This document shows positions 10,469 to 23,200 of a stretch of DNA of 64,000 nt, one piece after another. The notes below the pieces were generated by a model that did not search any database, was not told where the DNA came from, and was given only the letters and a program-made list of their open reading frames with translations. Source of the DNA: Coix lacryma-jobi var. lacryma-jobi (lineage: Eukaryota > Streptophyta > Magnoliopsida > Poales > Poaceae); contig CM019827.1 in the NCBI GenBank assembly GCA_009763385.1, positions 95,702,177 to 95,766,176 on the forward strand. The letters are read 5' to 3'. The stretch's first letter is position 1; each line of letters begins with the position of its first letter. A program made the position numbers and the translations under genes.

Positions 10469-13400
10469 TGTAACACCTCTGGTGTTTAAGCATGTAATTA
10501 ACTTGACATATCATCATTAGCATCATTAATCATCTTGATCATGATTTCATGTGTATGCATTTGCTTAGTGTATCATTTTATGTGATGTACCTCTATTGCA
10601 AAAACCCTTATTAGCCCACTTCTTCCTATAGGGGCAAAATGGTAATTTCACCTCTGTGCCTAGTTCTATGTAATTCTTGTTCAAATTTAGTGCCCTGATG
10701 TTTGTTGCTTTGATCAAAGTTCAAAAATCATTTTGATTTGAATCCCTTTTGCAAAACCCTAAATTCCCAATCCTGGATTTATTCCCTTTTTGATAACTTT
10801 TTCAAAATTCAAATTTTGAGTTGGTTCAAAAAGCAAAGTTGTGAATCTGACCTAGAGGAACACTTTGGTATTTACAGATTTCCATGTTTCTATATAAATT
10901 TGAAGTAATTTCAAATTCGTTCAAATTCCAGTTTTTGTCCCCTTTTCAGTTTTAAAAAGTTATTCAAAAACTATTGAGTTTCAGAAAAAGGTATATTAGC
11001 AAAGTTATAGGTTTTGTCAAATGGAACAACTTTCATATTGGAAGATTTTCAAGTTTCAGTTTGAAATCCAGAGTAATTTTGATTTGAATCAAGTTTGAAA
11101 AAGTGTCCCCTTTTCTGTTTTTGAATATAGTTCAAAAACTATTTGGAATTTGAAAATGTTCATATTGACAAAGTTGTAGATCTCATTTTTCTGAACAACT
11201 TTGGTGTTTTGAGTTTTTGTCGCACAGTTCAATTTTTGAGAGTAATTTGCAAAATACAGAAACTAGCCAAAGTCAAACCCTACACCCTAGACTGTTCCTC
11301 TTCCTCTTCGGCGAGCTAGGGGGGGGGGGCCCGCCGCACGCCTTCGCCGGAGTTCGCGGGTGACGCGTGTCCGAAGCTCCTTCGCCCGAACCAACTCCAC
11401 GCCGATGCTCAGCGCATCATTGCGCCCGCCTGAGCCCCAGTTGACATCTTCCCCGTCCCCTACCGCCCGCAGTTCGTCGCCGCCGCGTGTTCGCCACCGG
11501 CGAGCACAACGCCCGGTCCCTGCGCGCCAAACCGCTGACCCTCCCTCGCAATCGATTGCGCATGCTTCGAGCGATCTTATCCGCCTCGATGCACCCTTGC
11601 CAGCCCTGGCCGCGGCTATAAGAGCCCCGCCGAGCCGGTCGGAGCAAACTCAACCCTCCGCCACCGTGGCCAGAGCAAGCCCGAGCCTCCTCCTCTCCAC
11701 CAGCTAGCCCTAAAGCTCCGCCGTGATCTCACGCAGCTTCACCACCCCACCTCAATTTGGTCGCTACCCCCGCCTCCATTCGCCCGGCGTAGCTCGTCGT
11801 TGTCATCTCCGGCGAGAATCCCGTCGAGGTCGGATCGTGAAATCCTCTCCTCCGCTCCGCCTTGATCATCCTCCACTGACCCCCGCATCACCTTCCTTAC
11901 TCCTTTGCGCCTCTGACTGACCCCTTGCGGTCGCTTATGTCGCGCAGGATCGCCGAGTCGACGATCGCCGCCGTGAGCTTCCCGCCGGTCACCGTCGACC
12001 ACCTCCCTCCGTTCATCCCCTCACCGCACTGAGTCCTCTAATCGACCGCCGGTGAGCTCCTGAACCTCTCCATGCCCTCGGTTTCGCCGCGGAGTGGCTG
12101 TAGTGCCCGGCGCAGCAGCGCCGCCGCCGTCGGCCGCCGCCGGTGAGCGAGGGAGAAGAACAGTGCCGATTTTCTATTTCTTCAAACATGTGAATAGTGC
12201 TCTGATTTCTCTTTTCTTTTTTGTGTATTTTCTGTGTTGATCCAAAATTCTGAAATTTTTGTGGTAGACTCTTTATGCTCTGGAGTATTTTATAAAAATA
12301 TGAAACTTGAGTTTTGTGCAAAAATTTGAAAATGTAAAATTCCCCTTTTAATTGAAAAATGAAGGTTTTGGTATTTTTGGAGAGTGATTTATAACTCCAA
12401 AAATCATGAGACAAATTTTTGTGAGCTTCTTATGCCATGTTTAGTCTCTGGTAAAATTTTGAAGTCTTTTGGAACAAGTTGATTTTTGAGCTTTTATTTT
12501 AATTCTTGAATAGTGCCTTTTGTTAATTAAATGTCTAGATTATTTGAGCACCCTAATGACCTCCAAAAATTATGAAATTTGTTTTGCCATCTATCTACAC
12601 CATAATGAACTTATGTGATTAATTTGGTAATTTTTGGAGCAACTTCATAAAATGACCTTTTAAATAATTTAAGAAAATAGAAAAGATGGTTTAGGGTTGG
12701 TAATAAGTGTTTGATGATGTGATCTTTGGATTGATTGATGTTCATAGACCCCTACCCTTTGGTCTATGATGTTTGTGATGCTATGTTTGGTTGATGCTTA
12801 GGATAATTATAATAAGGGCTAGTTTAATCAATATTGCTTAAGGAAGAAATGGTTACCTTTTATGCTCAACCTAGATTTCAATCATGCTTTGTTTAAAAGT
12901 AATCTAGAATCAGTGGAATTGTCTTGCACCATAAGTTCATATCATCATTCTCATGAGCATTCATCATTGCATCCGTATAGTTGACGAAGAAGGACCTGAA
13001 GTCGAGGTAGCCACCGAAGGATCTGTCCCCGAGGCAACCCCGAGCTCCGGCACCTACACCACCAACCCCGAGTCTGCTCTTTTTGCCATCCAAGGCAAGC
13101 CCCGGTGCATTTAACCCTTCCTTGAATTTTATAAATGTTTTCCTTAAATGCTTTTGAGTTAAATTATTGCATTAGGTTTATAGGAGTTTGTGCTATCCTA
13201 ATTGATGCATTATCCACCTTGACCACTGATACACCCCATACCTGCTTTTCAAAAGTATTTGAAAAATGCTTAGCAATGCTTATTGAATTAGACTTTGCAA
13301 TAAAAATGCCAATTTCAAAAGTGTGATCACTGAAAGAAACTTTATGGGATTTTCTGGTTTACTCCCACTATTGGCTAAGTATCTGATCCGTACTTAGTCA

Positions 13401-14573
13401 ATGGGAAGGAGAGGTTGTCCTTGCGTACGGTGCCGTCATGTTGTAGTCCGGGACTCAACAGTTGACACCGACCGGGACAGGGTTGAAAAACCGACAGGAC
13501 CTGTACTCTTGGGTTAGAGTCCCGAGGTGCTTGTCGCTGGCGGAAAAATGTAGGGACCATCCGTATGGGGCCTGCTGGTCAAGACTTGTAACTATTCACA
13601 TACTACGGAAAGCTCTGGCTCCGAGAAATCCATTATTGGACCGACAACCGCGCACTGGGAGTGGAGAGATGGCGGAAGTAGCATGTACCCACGTGGGTTA
13701 GAGTCCCGGATTGGAGTGGTGTACTGTACTTCCGGGTGGCGTAGGACCGGGCCCAATCTTGGAGGAATCGTGGAAGACGAGTTGGCATATGCAAGCTTGG
13801 GTGCTACATATGCAGTGTGGATAGGGATCCTCAGCTGAGTATTATTTATCCGGATTAACGTTGCTCCTCGGTTATGGAGACTTGGTCCACTGACTGTCAA
13901 CGGAGAGTGGTTCTCAACTAGGAATGTTTTGAAATGTAAAATGAATCATGAATGATGAAGAATTGAGGAATACTGAATCTTTCAAAATAAAATAAGGTTT
14001 ACAAAATGCTTTTCTGCAAAATACTTGATCTTGCTTAAGCCTTACCTTGACTACCCTAAGCTTTCATTCCTGAGTCTTCTCCCTTTTTCTTTAGTCGGGT
14101 AAGTCTTGTTGAGTACCTTTGTACTCAGGGTTTTATTACCCATGTTGCAGGTATGGCAGATTCCTCAGTATGCCTTGGACCCTGCTGTGTGACTGTTGTT
14201 CAGGAAGAGGCCGATGAGGCCGATGAGTGATTATTCACCCTCGGGCTGGGTGAAGTATCTTTACCTTTAGTTGTTGTCATATGCTACTCTGCCAACTCTA
14301 TCTATTTGAACTATGGTCTGTAATAACTTCACTTTAATTTTATGTTGAACCCTGGTTTGTAAAACTATTGTTATCTAAGTCTTCCGCTATTTACTCCGAT
14401 GTTATTTGTCAAAATGTTAAAGAGATTGTAACTGAATTGTGAGATGATCCTGCGGACAACGGGCACTGATGTAGCCCAGTAGCGGAACCGGTCTTAATCT
14501 CTTGGCTGTACGGATCGACTGTCAGTGGTTGACGGTGATCAGTGGGCCATGGGATTAGAGCCGTTACGTTACA
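10469..14573 (+). repeat. 5' LTR of the chromovirus
   Basis: 4105-bp LTR in three zones: an AT-rich first kilobase, a GC-rich leader-like block (about 11290-12150), then a long AT-rich 3' part. At 14110-14127 is the perfect hairpin TGAGTACCTTTGTACTCA, flanked by a GGGTAAGT donor-like site and a TTGCAGGT acceptor-like site. It differs from the 3' LTR mostly by one- to few-base indels. Confidence 0.93.
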
Positions 14574-14576
14574 GAG

Positions 14577-14588
14577 TGGTATCGGAGC
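14577..14588 (+). promoter_or_regulatory. Primer-binding site (initiator Met tRNA type) of the chromovirus
   Basis: TGGTATCGGAGC starts three bases after the 5' LTR. It matches the plant iMet-tRNA 3' complement TGGTATCAGAGC with one change. Confidence 0.85.
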
Positions 14589-14885
14589 ATCTCACTATGA
14601 CGTTGCAATCTTTTTGCGAAAACTTCAAAATGTTTTTAACAAAACTAAACTTGACTATTTTGAGTCCAAATTGCTTCTCTCATCTCATCTTGTCTTTGGC
14701 AACTAGTAGCAAGACAACTTGTATAAGCCCTATGTACCTTACCTTAGTAGTTGCATTGCCTTGTTCCGTAGGAACGATTCATGCATCATGTCACATTCAC
14801 TTAAGTTTATAAAAGAGTTCGTTGGGTTAGTGTGCCTATACCTTTTTCTTGCTAGCCTTTCTCATCTATAACCTCTTGTCCAGAT

Positions 14886-15486
14886 ATGGCCATCATCAAG
14901 CGGACTGCCCGCAAGTCGACTGGACCGAACGGTGTGCCGCGTCACCAGCTGGCGCCACGCACCGGAGAAGACTGGAGAATCCTCCAATGGTCGTCGCTTT
15001 CCCCGCCGCACCCGCAAGCAGCTGAAGGAGGAAATCAAGAATCTGAAGGCTGAAATGGAGAACATGGAGCATGACTTCTACCTTTCCCGCATGGAGTTTT
15101 ATGAGGCACGAGCGCTCTTGAGCAGCCAACCGGAATGTGGTTCGCGCTATCGAGCAGCGTGATGCAACTTGGACCCGCGAGGATGTCACCAGAGCCCAGC
15201 TCCATGGACTGCAGCAATACACCGCCCAGATCGAGCAGTACAATGATATGCTTCGAGGAAGTACACCAGCTGCACGACCAGCTTCACCCCGTGATTCCAC
15301 CAGATGTTGAGGACCCCGAAGACGGAGTCGTGGAGGAACCTGAAGTGGAACACGAGCCTGATCAGAACGTGGAAGTGGAACCTGCTGAAGATGTCCACGT
15401 TGAAGATGAAGGAGGAGGAAGAGCCTGAGCTTATCATCGAAGATGATGATGATGACGAAGAGTTGATCTTCATCGATGATGACTAG
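14886..15486 (+). pseudogene. Chromovirus leader ORF with histone H3-tail-like N-terminus (frameshifted)
   Basis: An ATG at 14886, before gag, opens a frame reading MAIIKRTARKSTGPNGVPRH then QLAPR. After Met removal, K4, T6-A7-R8-K9-S10-T11-G12 fall in the numbering of histone H3 (TARKSTGGKAPRKQLA), and PRHQLA parallels PRKQLA one residue later. In this copy the frame stops after about 56 codons. The next block in another frame (15160 and upstream) is Arg/Lys-rich and then a coiled coil (KQLKEEIKNLKAEMENMEHD). A further frame gives an acidic tail to 15486 (EDDDDDEELIFIDDD). The likely ancestral protein is about 200 aa: H3-like tail, basic patch, coiled coil, acidic tail. The function is unknown; a chromatin-targeting role is inference. 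Confidence 0.6.
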
Positions 15487-15721
15487 ACTCCTTGTGTCTG
15501 TACCATCTGCTTACCTAAAACCTTAGACTAGGTTTGGGGGCGTTAGTCTGTCTGTTGCCAAGTCTGGCATGTATCTTTCTTTCGCATCTTTTCCCTTTAT
15601 CGGCCTGTATCAGTCTGTTGTCATCTTTATCAAGTCAGCTATCTTTGTATCAGTGAAGCTATCAATCAAGTTGTTTCAGAACCTTTGTCCATATATGCTG
15701 AGTTCCGAGTTGCTTATACAG

Positions 15722-16850
15722 ATGCCTGTGAACACCCGTACCGGAGCCGGAGGTGCTGGAGATGACCGTCTCCCAAACCCTCCACCTGTACCAGCTACCC
15801 TAGCAGATGCCATTGCAGCCTTGGCCGCCGCTGCCAATCTGATGGCTCAGAATCAAGGGCAGCAGAACAACGGCAACCGTGGTCGCCGCAACAACCAAGA
15901 GACAACCTATGTGGAATTCACTGAAACACGACCACCGGTCTTCACAAAGGCCGATGAACCTCTCGAGGCTGACGACTGGTTACGCACCATGGAACAGAAG
16001 TTCAGTCTACTGCACTGCACAGGAGATCCAGAAGCCTCGGTTCGCTTCTCAGCAGCTCCGTGGTCCTGCAAGTGCCTGGTACGCCAACCTGTTGGCGGCC
16101 CAGCCAGGAAGGTCACCAGCTGACCTGGGAAGAGTTCCGCACCTGCTTTCAGAGCACATCACATCCCTTCGGGATTGATGAAAATGAAGTTGGATCAGTT
16201 CTTGGCCCTGCAACAGAAAGATTCCACCGTCATGCAGTACGTGGGACAATTCAACCACCTCAGCCAGTATGCCTCCGACTATGTCAAGACAGAGGAAAAG
16301 AAGAGAGATTGTTTTCTCAGGGGTCTGCACCCTAAGATTCGCAGAAGGTCTGTCCAACAACCTAAACGGATCCTACCATGATGTCGTTGACCGTGCTGTT
16401 GCCTTCGAGGAAAGCAACCGCCAGTATCAGGAAGAGAAGAAGAAGAAGAAGGCTGGGTCTAGCAGTTTCTCCAGCAACCATAAGCGCCCAAGAATCATCT
16501 ACCACCCCAGCCACCACCAAAACCGTGCCCCATACCCCCATCAGCAAGTGGTCGTTCGTACCGCGGCCACCACCCACAATGCCAACCAGCAAAGTGCCAC
16601 TCAGCCGAACGCCCCCGGTGTTCGTGTCACCACCCCACAAACAGCTTACAACCATCCATGCTACAACTGTGGCCAAGTGGGTCACTGGTCTCGCGAGTGC
16701 CCAAAACCCAAGAAGAATGCCCAGCATGCACAGAAAGGCCCTGGAGGATCACAGCAGCAGCACCGTGCACCGCAGCAGCACGTCCAGAAGGGCAAGCTTG
16801 TCAGGAAGCACGGGCAAGTCTACTTCACCACCGTCAGTAACATCCCATGA
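15722..16850 (+). pseudogene. Chromovirus gag (frameshifted)
   Basis: The start at 15722 gives MPVNTRTGAGGAGDD, typical of chromovirus gag. The retrotransposon-gag domain follows (FTKADEPLEADDWLRTME, then LRGPASAWYANL, LTWEEF, VMQYVGQFNHLSQYA) but is spread over several frames between about 16020 and 16380. A basic stretch and the CCHC zinc knuckle CYNCGQVGHWSREC (near 16660-16700) follow before the join with protease. Gag forms the particle and binds RNA. Breaks are single-base indels. Confidence 0.88.
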
Positions 16851-19018
16851 CGGAGAGCCCGTCATGCTCGGTAGGTTCCCTGTTGCCAATCATCCTGCAG
16901 TCGTCTTGTTTGATTCTGGTGCATCGCATTCCTTCATCAGTCGCACCTTTGTCATCAAGCATGAGTTGCCCATGGGGGAGTTAAAAGAAAGTTTCTGCAT
17001 ACTTTCGCCTGGAGGGCGGATAAATACTAAGGAAGTGGTCCGCAGTATACCAGTAATGTTGGGGAAACATGTCTTTCCTACCACCATGATAGTACTGCGC
17101 GATCAAGAGATAGATGTCATCTTAGGCATGAATTGGATGTGTCAGTATAAAGCCATGATAGACATCTTGAATAGAGTTGTGAGAGTGGATATTCCTAACA
17201 GTACCTCCAAACTCCTTCTCCAACTTCCTATGCCTTCAAAACCAGCTACCACACAGCTAAATGCTACCTATGATCAAGGGATCCGAGATATCCCTGTAGT
17301 CTGCGAGTTCCCTGATGTCTTTCCAGAAGATCTACCTGGTCTGCCTCCCGACCGTGATGTTGAGTTTGCTATAGAGCTAAAGCCCGGGACTGCTCCTATA
17401 TCCCGTAGAGCTTATCGAATGCCTCCCAGAGAGTTGGCAGAGCTGAAGATCCAATTGCAAGAGCTATTGGATAAGGGTCTCATTCGCCCAAGTTCATCTC
17501 CTTGGGGCTGTCCTGCTATCTTTGTGAAGAAGAAGGACAAAAGCCTTCGTCTGTGCGTTGACTATCGCCCGCTCAACGAGGTCACCATCAAAAATAAATA
17601 TCCCTTGCCTCGCATTGATCTTCTGTTTGACCAGTTATCTGGAGCCAGAGTGTTTTCCAAGATCGACCTCAGATCTGGCTATCACCAAATAAAAATTCGT
17701 CCCGAAGATATTCCCAAAACAGCTTTCACCACCAGATACGGTCTATATGAGTACTTGGTCATGTCTTTTGGCTTGACCAATGCCCCCGCTCATTTCATGT
17801 ATCTCATGAACTCTGTGTTCATGCCAGAGCTCGATAAATTTGTAGTCGTGTTCATTGACGACATCCTTGTTTATTCAAGAACTCCTGAAGATCATGCCAA
17901 ACATCTTCGTGTCGTTCTCTCTCGTCTCAGAGATCACCAGCTGTATGCCAAGTTCAGTAAATGTGAATTCTGGCTAGATCGAATTCAATTCCTTGGTCAT
18001 GTCCTGTCCGCGGAAGGTGTGTCAGTTGACCCTGAAAAGTGGCAGATATCTTGGATTGGAAGCCACCTACCACTGTCCGCGAAGTTCGCAGCTTCATGGG
18101 AATGGCTGGATACTATCGTCGTTTCATCCCAGACTTCTCCAGAGTTGCCAAGCCCATCACAGAGTTGTTGAAGAATTCCGTGGATTTTGTTTGGTCAACA
18201 GCCTGTGAGCAAGCTTTTCAAGCCTTGAAGAAACTACTAACTACATCACCAGTCCTAGCTCAACCAGACATCGAGAAACCCTTTGATGTATACTGTGATG
18301 CATCTGGTACTGGGTTGGGCTGTGTTTTGATGCAAGAAGGTCGAGTGATCGCTTATGCCTCACGGCAGCTTAGGCGACATGAGGAGAATTATCCAACCCA
18401 TGACCTTGAGTTAGCAGCAGTGGTGCATGCTTTGAAGATATGGCGTCATTATCTGTTGGGCAGTACCTGCAATGTGTACACTGATCATAAGAGCCTGAAG
18501 TATATCTTCACTCAAGAAGAGTTGAACATGAGGCAGCGAAGATGGCTTGAGTTAATTAAAGATTATGATCTCGAAGTACATTACCATCCTGGTAAGGCAA
18601 ATGTAGTTGCCGATGCCCTCAGTCGCAAGTCATACTGCAACTGTCTGACGACGAAGCCCTATGATCTTTCCTTGTGTCATGCTCTTGAAAGGATGGGTAT
18701 TGAGATAGTTCCGCAAGGAAGCCTGAACAATGTCAGGGTAGAAACATCGGTCAAGGAACAAGTCATCGCTGCACAGAAAGATAACCCTGGAATCAAGCAC
18801 ATCATCGAAAAGGTCCAGACCGGTAAGGCTGATTGTTTCAGGATCGATGATGTAGGAGTTGTTTGGTTCAAGAACCGTCTAGTAGTCCCCAAGGTGCCTG
18901 AGTTGAGACAGTTGATCCTTGATGAGGCACACCTGTCTAGGTTTTCCATCCACCCCCGGCAGCAACAAGATGTACCAGGATCTAAGGCAGAGATTCTGGT
19001 GGACAAAGATGAAGATTG
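16851..19018 (+). pseudogene. Chromovirus protease, RT and RNase H (frameshifted)
   Basis: The protease motif DSGASHSFIS begins at 16912. RT follows with LRLCVDYRPLNEVT, FSKIDLRSGYHQI, FGLTNAPA and the catalytic FIDD (17851-17862). A frameshift near 18039 precedes the RT thumb segment (REVRSFMGMAGYYRRFIPDFS) and RNase H (DASGTGLGCVL near 18297, with YTDHKSLKYI and ANVVADALSR). The frame runs to 19018, but conserved coding passes to another frame near 18950, inside the integrase zinc finger. Product order and motifs are those of Ty3-Gypsy. Confidence 0.92.
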
Positions 19019-20190
19019 AAATCGCTCGCTATGTCGCTCGCTGTGATACTTGTCAGAAAGTCAAAGCCGTGCACATGAAGCCTGGAGGAGAATTGCAGCC
19101 TTTATCTGTACCTGCCTGGAAGTGGGAAGATATCAGCATGGATTTTATCAATGGGCTACCCAAGACTCAGAAAGGTTTTGATTCCATTTGGGTAATCGTG
19201 GACCGACTCACCAAACAAGCTCACTTTCTGCCAGTCAAGACCAGCTATGCCGTCCCCACGTATGCCGTCTTGTACAAGAACAACATAGTGAAGCTTCATG
19301 GAATACCCAAGACCATTATCTCTGATCGTGGTACTCAGTTTGTCGCAAAGTTCTGGAAAGCGTTCCATACCTCACTTGGAACCAAGCTCTTGCATAGTAC
19401 AGCATATCATCCACAAACAGATGGACAAACTGAGCGAGTCAACCAAGTGTTAGAGGATATGTTGAGAGCATGTGTGCTCACCTTCGCAGATACTTGGGAT
19501 GACTGTTTGCCCTTGGCAGAGTTCTCATATAATAACAGTTATCAAGAAAGCATCAAAATGGCACCCTTTGAAGCACTGTACGGTCGTCGTTGTCGTACAC
19601 CCCTCAGTTGGTCTGAGACCGGAGAAAGAGAATTCTTTGGAGTTGACCTGGTCAAAGATATGGAAGAGAAAGTCAAGCAGATACAAGAGAACATGAAGAT
19701 TGCCCAATCCCGACAAAAGAGTTATGCTGACAAGAGACGTCGACCTCTGAAGTTTCAAGTTGGAGATTACGTATATCTCAAGGTCTCACCAACCAAAGGA
19801 GTCACTCGTTTTGGAGTCAAAGGAAAGTTAGCACCCCGCTACACTGGTCCGTTTGAGATTTTGGAATGTTGTGGCAAGGTAGCGTACAAGCTGAAATTGC
19901 CCGATCATCTCTCTGCTGTCCACAATGTTTTCCATGTCTCCCAACTCAAGAAGTGCCTCCGAGTACCAGAACATGTCGTGGAAGTTGAAGGTGTCGAGCT
20001 AGAGCCTGATCTATCCTACTCGGAATATCCAGTTCGCGTGTTGGATCACAAAGATCGAGTTACTCGAAGAACTACCACAAGGTGGTACAAAATCCAGTGG
20101 AACCAGCACTCTGAAGAAGAAGCTACTTGGGAATCTGAAGACTTCTTGGCAAAGAACTACCCCGACTTTCTCGAATCCCTGTCTATGTAA
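18919..20190 (+). CDS. Chromovirus integrase with C-terminal chromodomain-like module
   Basis: 423-aa open frame, continuous to its TAA. The Cys pair of the HHCC zinc finger is CDTC, within YVARCDTCQKVK; the two His lie near a frameshift around 18950. The catalytic core has the first Asp in MDFINGLPK (about 19140), the second in SDRGTQF (about 19322) and the Glu exactly 35 residues later in QTDGQTE, the D,D35E signature. The GPY/F-type segment is YTGPFEI. The C-terminus (VRVLDHKDRV, then KIQWNQHSEEEATWESEDFL) matches a chromodomain, which in this family binds marked chromatin and guides integration. The fragment lacks an in-frame link to RT and would need the upstream polyprotein. Confidence 0.9.
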   Translation: MMRHTCLGFPSTPGSNKMYQDLRQRFWWTKMKIEIARYVARCDTCQKVKAVHMKPGGELQPLSVPAWKWEDISMDFINGLPKTQKGFDSIWVIVDRLTKQAHFLPVKTSYAVPTYAVLYKNNIVKLHGIPKTIISDRGTQFVAKFWKAFHTSLGTKLLHSTAYHPQTDGQTERVNQVLEDMLRACVLTFADTWDDCLPLAEFSYNNSYQESIKMAPFEALYGRRCRTPLSWSETGEREFFGVDLVKDMEEKVKQIQENMKIAQSRQKSYADKRRRPLKFQVGDYVYLKVSPTKGVTRFGVKGKLAPRYTGPFEILECCGKVAYKLKLPDHLSAVHNVFHVSQLKKCLRVPEHVVEVEGVELEPDLSYSEYPVRVLDHKDRVTRRTTTRWYKIQWNQHSEEEATWESEDFLAKNYPDFLESLSM

Positions 20191-20254
20191 AGTTTTGCCT
20201 TTTTCCCTTCTTTGTCCTTTCTTAAGACGCAGAATCTCGGGGCGAGATTTCTTT

Positions 20255-20267
20255 AAGGGGGGAAGGC
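20255..20267 (+). promoter_or_regulatory. Polypurine tract of the chromovirus
   Basis: AAGGGGGGAAGGC lies directly before the 3' LTR start TGTAACACC and is the expected plus-strand primer. Confidence 0.85.
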
Positions 20268-23200
20268 TGTAACACCTCTGGTGTTTAAGCATGTAATTAA
20301 CTTGACATATCATCATTAGCATCATTAATCATCTTGATCATGATTTCATGTGTATGCATTTGTTTAGTGTATCATTTATGTGATGTACCTCTATTGCAAA
20401 AACCCTTATTAGCCCACTTCTTCCTATAGGGGCAAAATGGTAATTTCACCTCTGTGCCTAGTTCTATGTAATTCTTGTTCAAATTTAGTGCCCTGATGTT
20501 TGTTGCTTTGATCAAAGTTCAAAAATCAGTTTTGATTTGAAATCCCTTTTGCAAAACCCTAAATTCCCAATCCTGGATTTATTCCCTTTTTGATAACTTT
20601 TTCAAAATTCAAAATTTTGAGTTGGTTCAAAAAGCAAAGTTGTGAATCTGACCTAGAGGAACAACTTTGGTATTTACAGATTTCCATGTTTCTATATAAA
20701 ATTTGAAGTAATTTCAAATTCGTTCAAATTCCAGTTTTTGTCCCCTTTTCAGTTTTAAAAAGTTATTCAAAAACTATTGAGTTTCAGAAAAAGGGTATAT
20801 TAGCAAAGTTATAGGTTTTGTCAAATGGAACAACTTTCATATTGGAAGATTTTCAAGTTTCAGTTTGAAATCCAGAGTAATTTTGATTTGAATCAAGTTT
20901 GAAAAAGTGTCCCCTTTTCTGTTTTTGAATATAGTTCAAAAACTATTCGGAATTTGAAAATGTTCATATTGACAAAGTTGTAGATCTCATTTTTCTGAAC
21001 AACTTTGGTGTTTTGAGTTTTTGTCGCACAGTTCAATTTTTGAGAGTAATTTGCAAAATACAGAAACTAGCCAAAGGTCAAACCCTACACCCTAGACTGT
21101 TCCTCTTCTTCGGCGAGCTAGGGGGGGGCCCGGCCGCACGCCTTCGCCGGAGTTCGCGGGTGACGCGTGTCCGAAGCTCCTTCGCCCGAACCAACTCCAC
21201 GCCGATGCTCAGCGCATCATTGCGCACGCGCCTGAGCCCCAGTTGACATCTTCCCCGTCCCCTACCGCCCGCAGTTCGTCGCCGCCGCGTGTTCGCCACC
21301 GGCGAGCACAACGCCCGGTCCCTGCGCGCCAAACCGCTGACCCTCGGCCTCGCAATCGATTGCGCATGCTTCGAGCGATCTTATCCGCCCTCGATGCACC
21401 GCTTGCCAGCCCTGGCCGCGGCTATAAGAGCCCCGCCGAGCCGGTCGGAGCAAACTCAACCCTCCGCCACCGTGGCCAGAGCAAGCCCGAGCCTCCACCT
21501 CTCCACCAGCTAGCCCTAAAGCTCCGCCGTGATCTCACGCAGCTTCACCACCCCTCAATTTGGTCGCTACCGCCTCCATTCGCCCGGCGTAGCTCGTCGT
21601 TGTCATCTCCGGCGAGAATCCCGTCGAGGTCGGGATCGTGAAATACTCCCTCTCCGGCCTTGATCATCCTCCACTGACCCCCGCATCACCTTCCTTACTC
21701 CTTTGCGCCTCTGACTGACCCCTTGCGGTCGCTTATGTCGCGCAGGATCGCCGAGTCGACGATCGCCGCCGTGAGCTTCCCGCCGGTCACCGTCGACCAC
21801 CTCCCTCCGTTCATCCCCTCACCGCGCTGAGTCCTCTAATCGACCGCCGGTGAGCTCCTGAACCTCTCCATGCCCTCGGTTTCGCCGCGGAGTGGCTGTA
21901 GTGCTCGGCGCAGCAGCGCCGCCGCCGTCGGCCGGCCGCCGGTGAGCGAGGGAGAAGAACAGTGCCGATTTTCTATTTCTTCAAACATGTGAATAGTGCT
22001 CTGATTTCTCCTTTTTGTGGTATTTTCTGTGTTGATCCAAAAATTCTGAAATTTTTGTGGCAGACTCTTTATGCTCTGGAGTATTTTATAAAAATATGAA
22101 ACTTGAGTTTTGTGCAAAAATTTGAAAATGTAAAATTCCCCTTTTAATTGAAAAATGAAGGTTTTGGTATTTTTGGAGAGTGATTTATAACTCCAAAAAT
22201 CATGAGACAAATTTTTGTGAGCTTCTTATGCCATGTTTAGTCTCTGGTAAAATTTTGAAGTCTTTTGGAACAAGTTGATTTTTGAGCTTTTATTTTAATT
22301 CTTGAATAGTGCCTTTTGTTAATTAAATGTCTGGAATTATTTGAGCACCCTAATGACCTCCAAAAATTATGAAATTTGTTTTGCCATCTATCTACACCAT
22401 AATGAACTTATGTGATTAATTTGGTAATTTTTGGAGCAACTTCATAAAATGACCTCTTAAATAAATTAAGAAAATAGAAAAGATGGTTTAGGGTTGGTAA
22501 TAAGTGTTTGATGATGTGATCTTTGGATTGATTGATGTTCATAGACCCCTACCCTTTGATCTATGATGTTTGTGATGCTATGTTTGATTGATGCTTAGGA
22601 TAATTATAATAAGGACTAGTTTAATCAATATTGCTTAAGGAAGAAATGGTTACCTTTTATGCTCAACCTAGATTTCAATCATGCTTTGTTTAAAAGTAAT
22701 CTAGAATCAGTGGAATTGTCTTGCACCATAAGTTCATATCATCATTCTCATGAGCATTCATCATTGCATCCGTATAGTTGACGAAGAAGGACCTGAAGTC
22801 GAGGTAGCCACCGAAGGATCTGTCCCCGAGGCAACCCCGAGCTCCGGCACCTACACCACCAACCCCGAGTCTGCTCTTTTTGCCATCCAAGGCAAGCCCC
22901 GGTGCATTTAACCCTTCCCTTGAATTTTATAAAATGTTTTCCTTAAATGCTTTTGAGTTAAATTATTGCATTAAGTTTATAGGAGTTGTGTGCTATCCTA
23001 ATTGATGCATTATCCACCTTGACCACTGATACACCCGATACCTGCTTTTCAAAAGTATTTGAAAAATGCTTAGCAATGCTTATTGAATTAGACTTTGCAA
23101 TAAAAATGCCAATTTCAAAAGTGTGATCACTGAAAGAAACCTTTATGGGAATTTCTGGTTTACTCCCACTATTGGCTAAGTATCTGATCCGTACTTAGTC

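Noticed and set aside
11360..12002. ORFs in the GC block of the chromovirus LTR
   Set aside because: Frames are not conserved between the two LTR copies because of indels; compositional.
13375..13900. ORFs in the mid part of the chromovirus LTR, repeated at 23176-23702
   Set aside because: Present in both LTRs in overlapping frames and disrupted by indels; no domain recognised, so treated as non-coding LTR.
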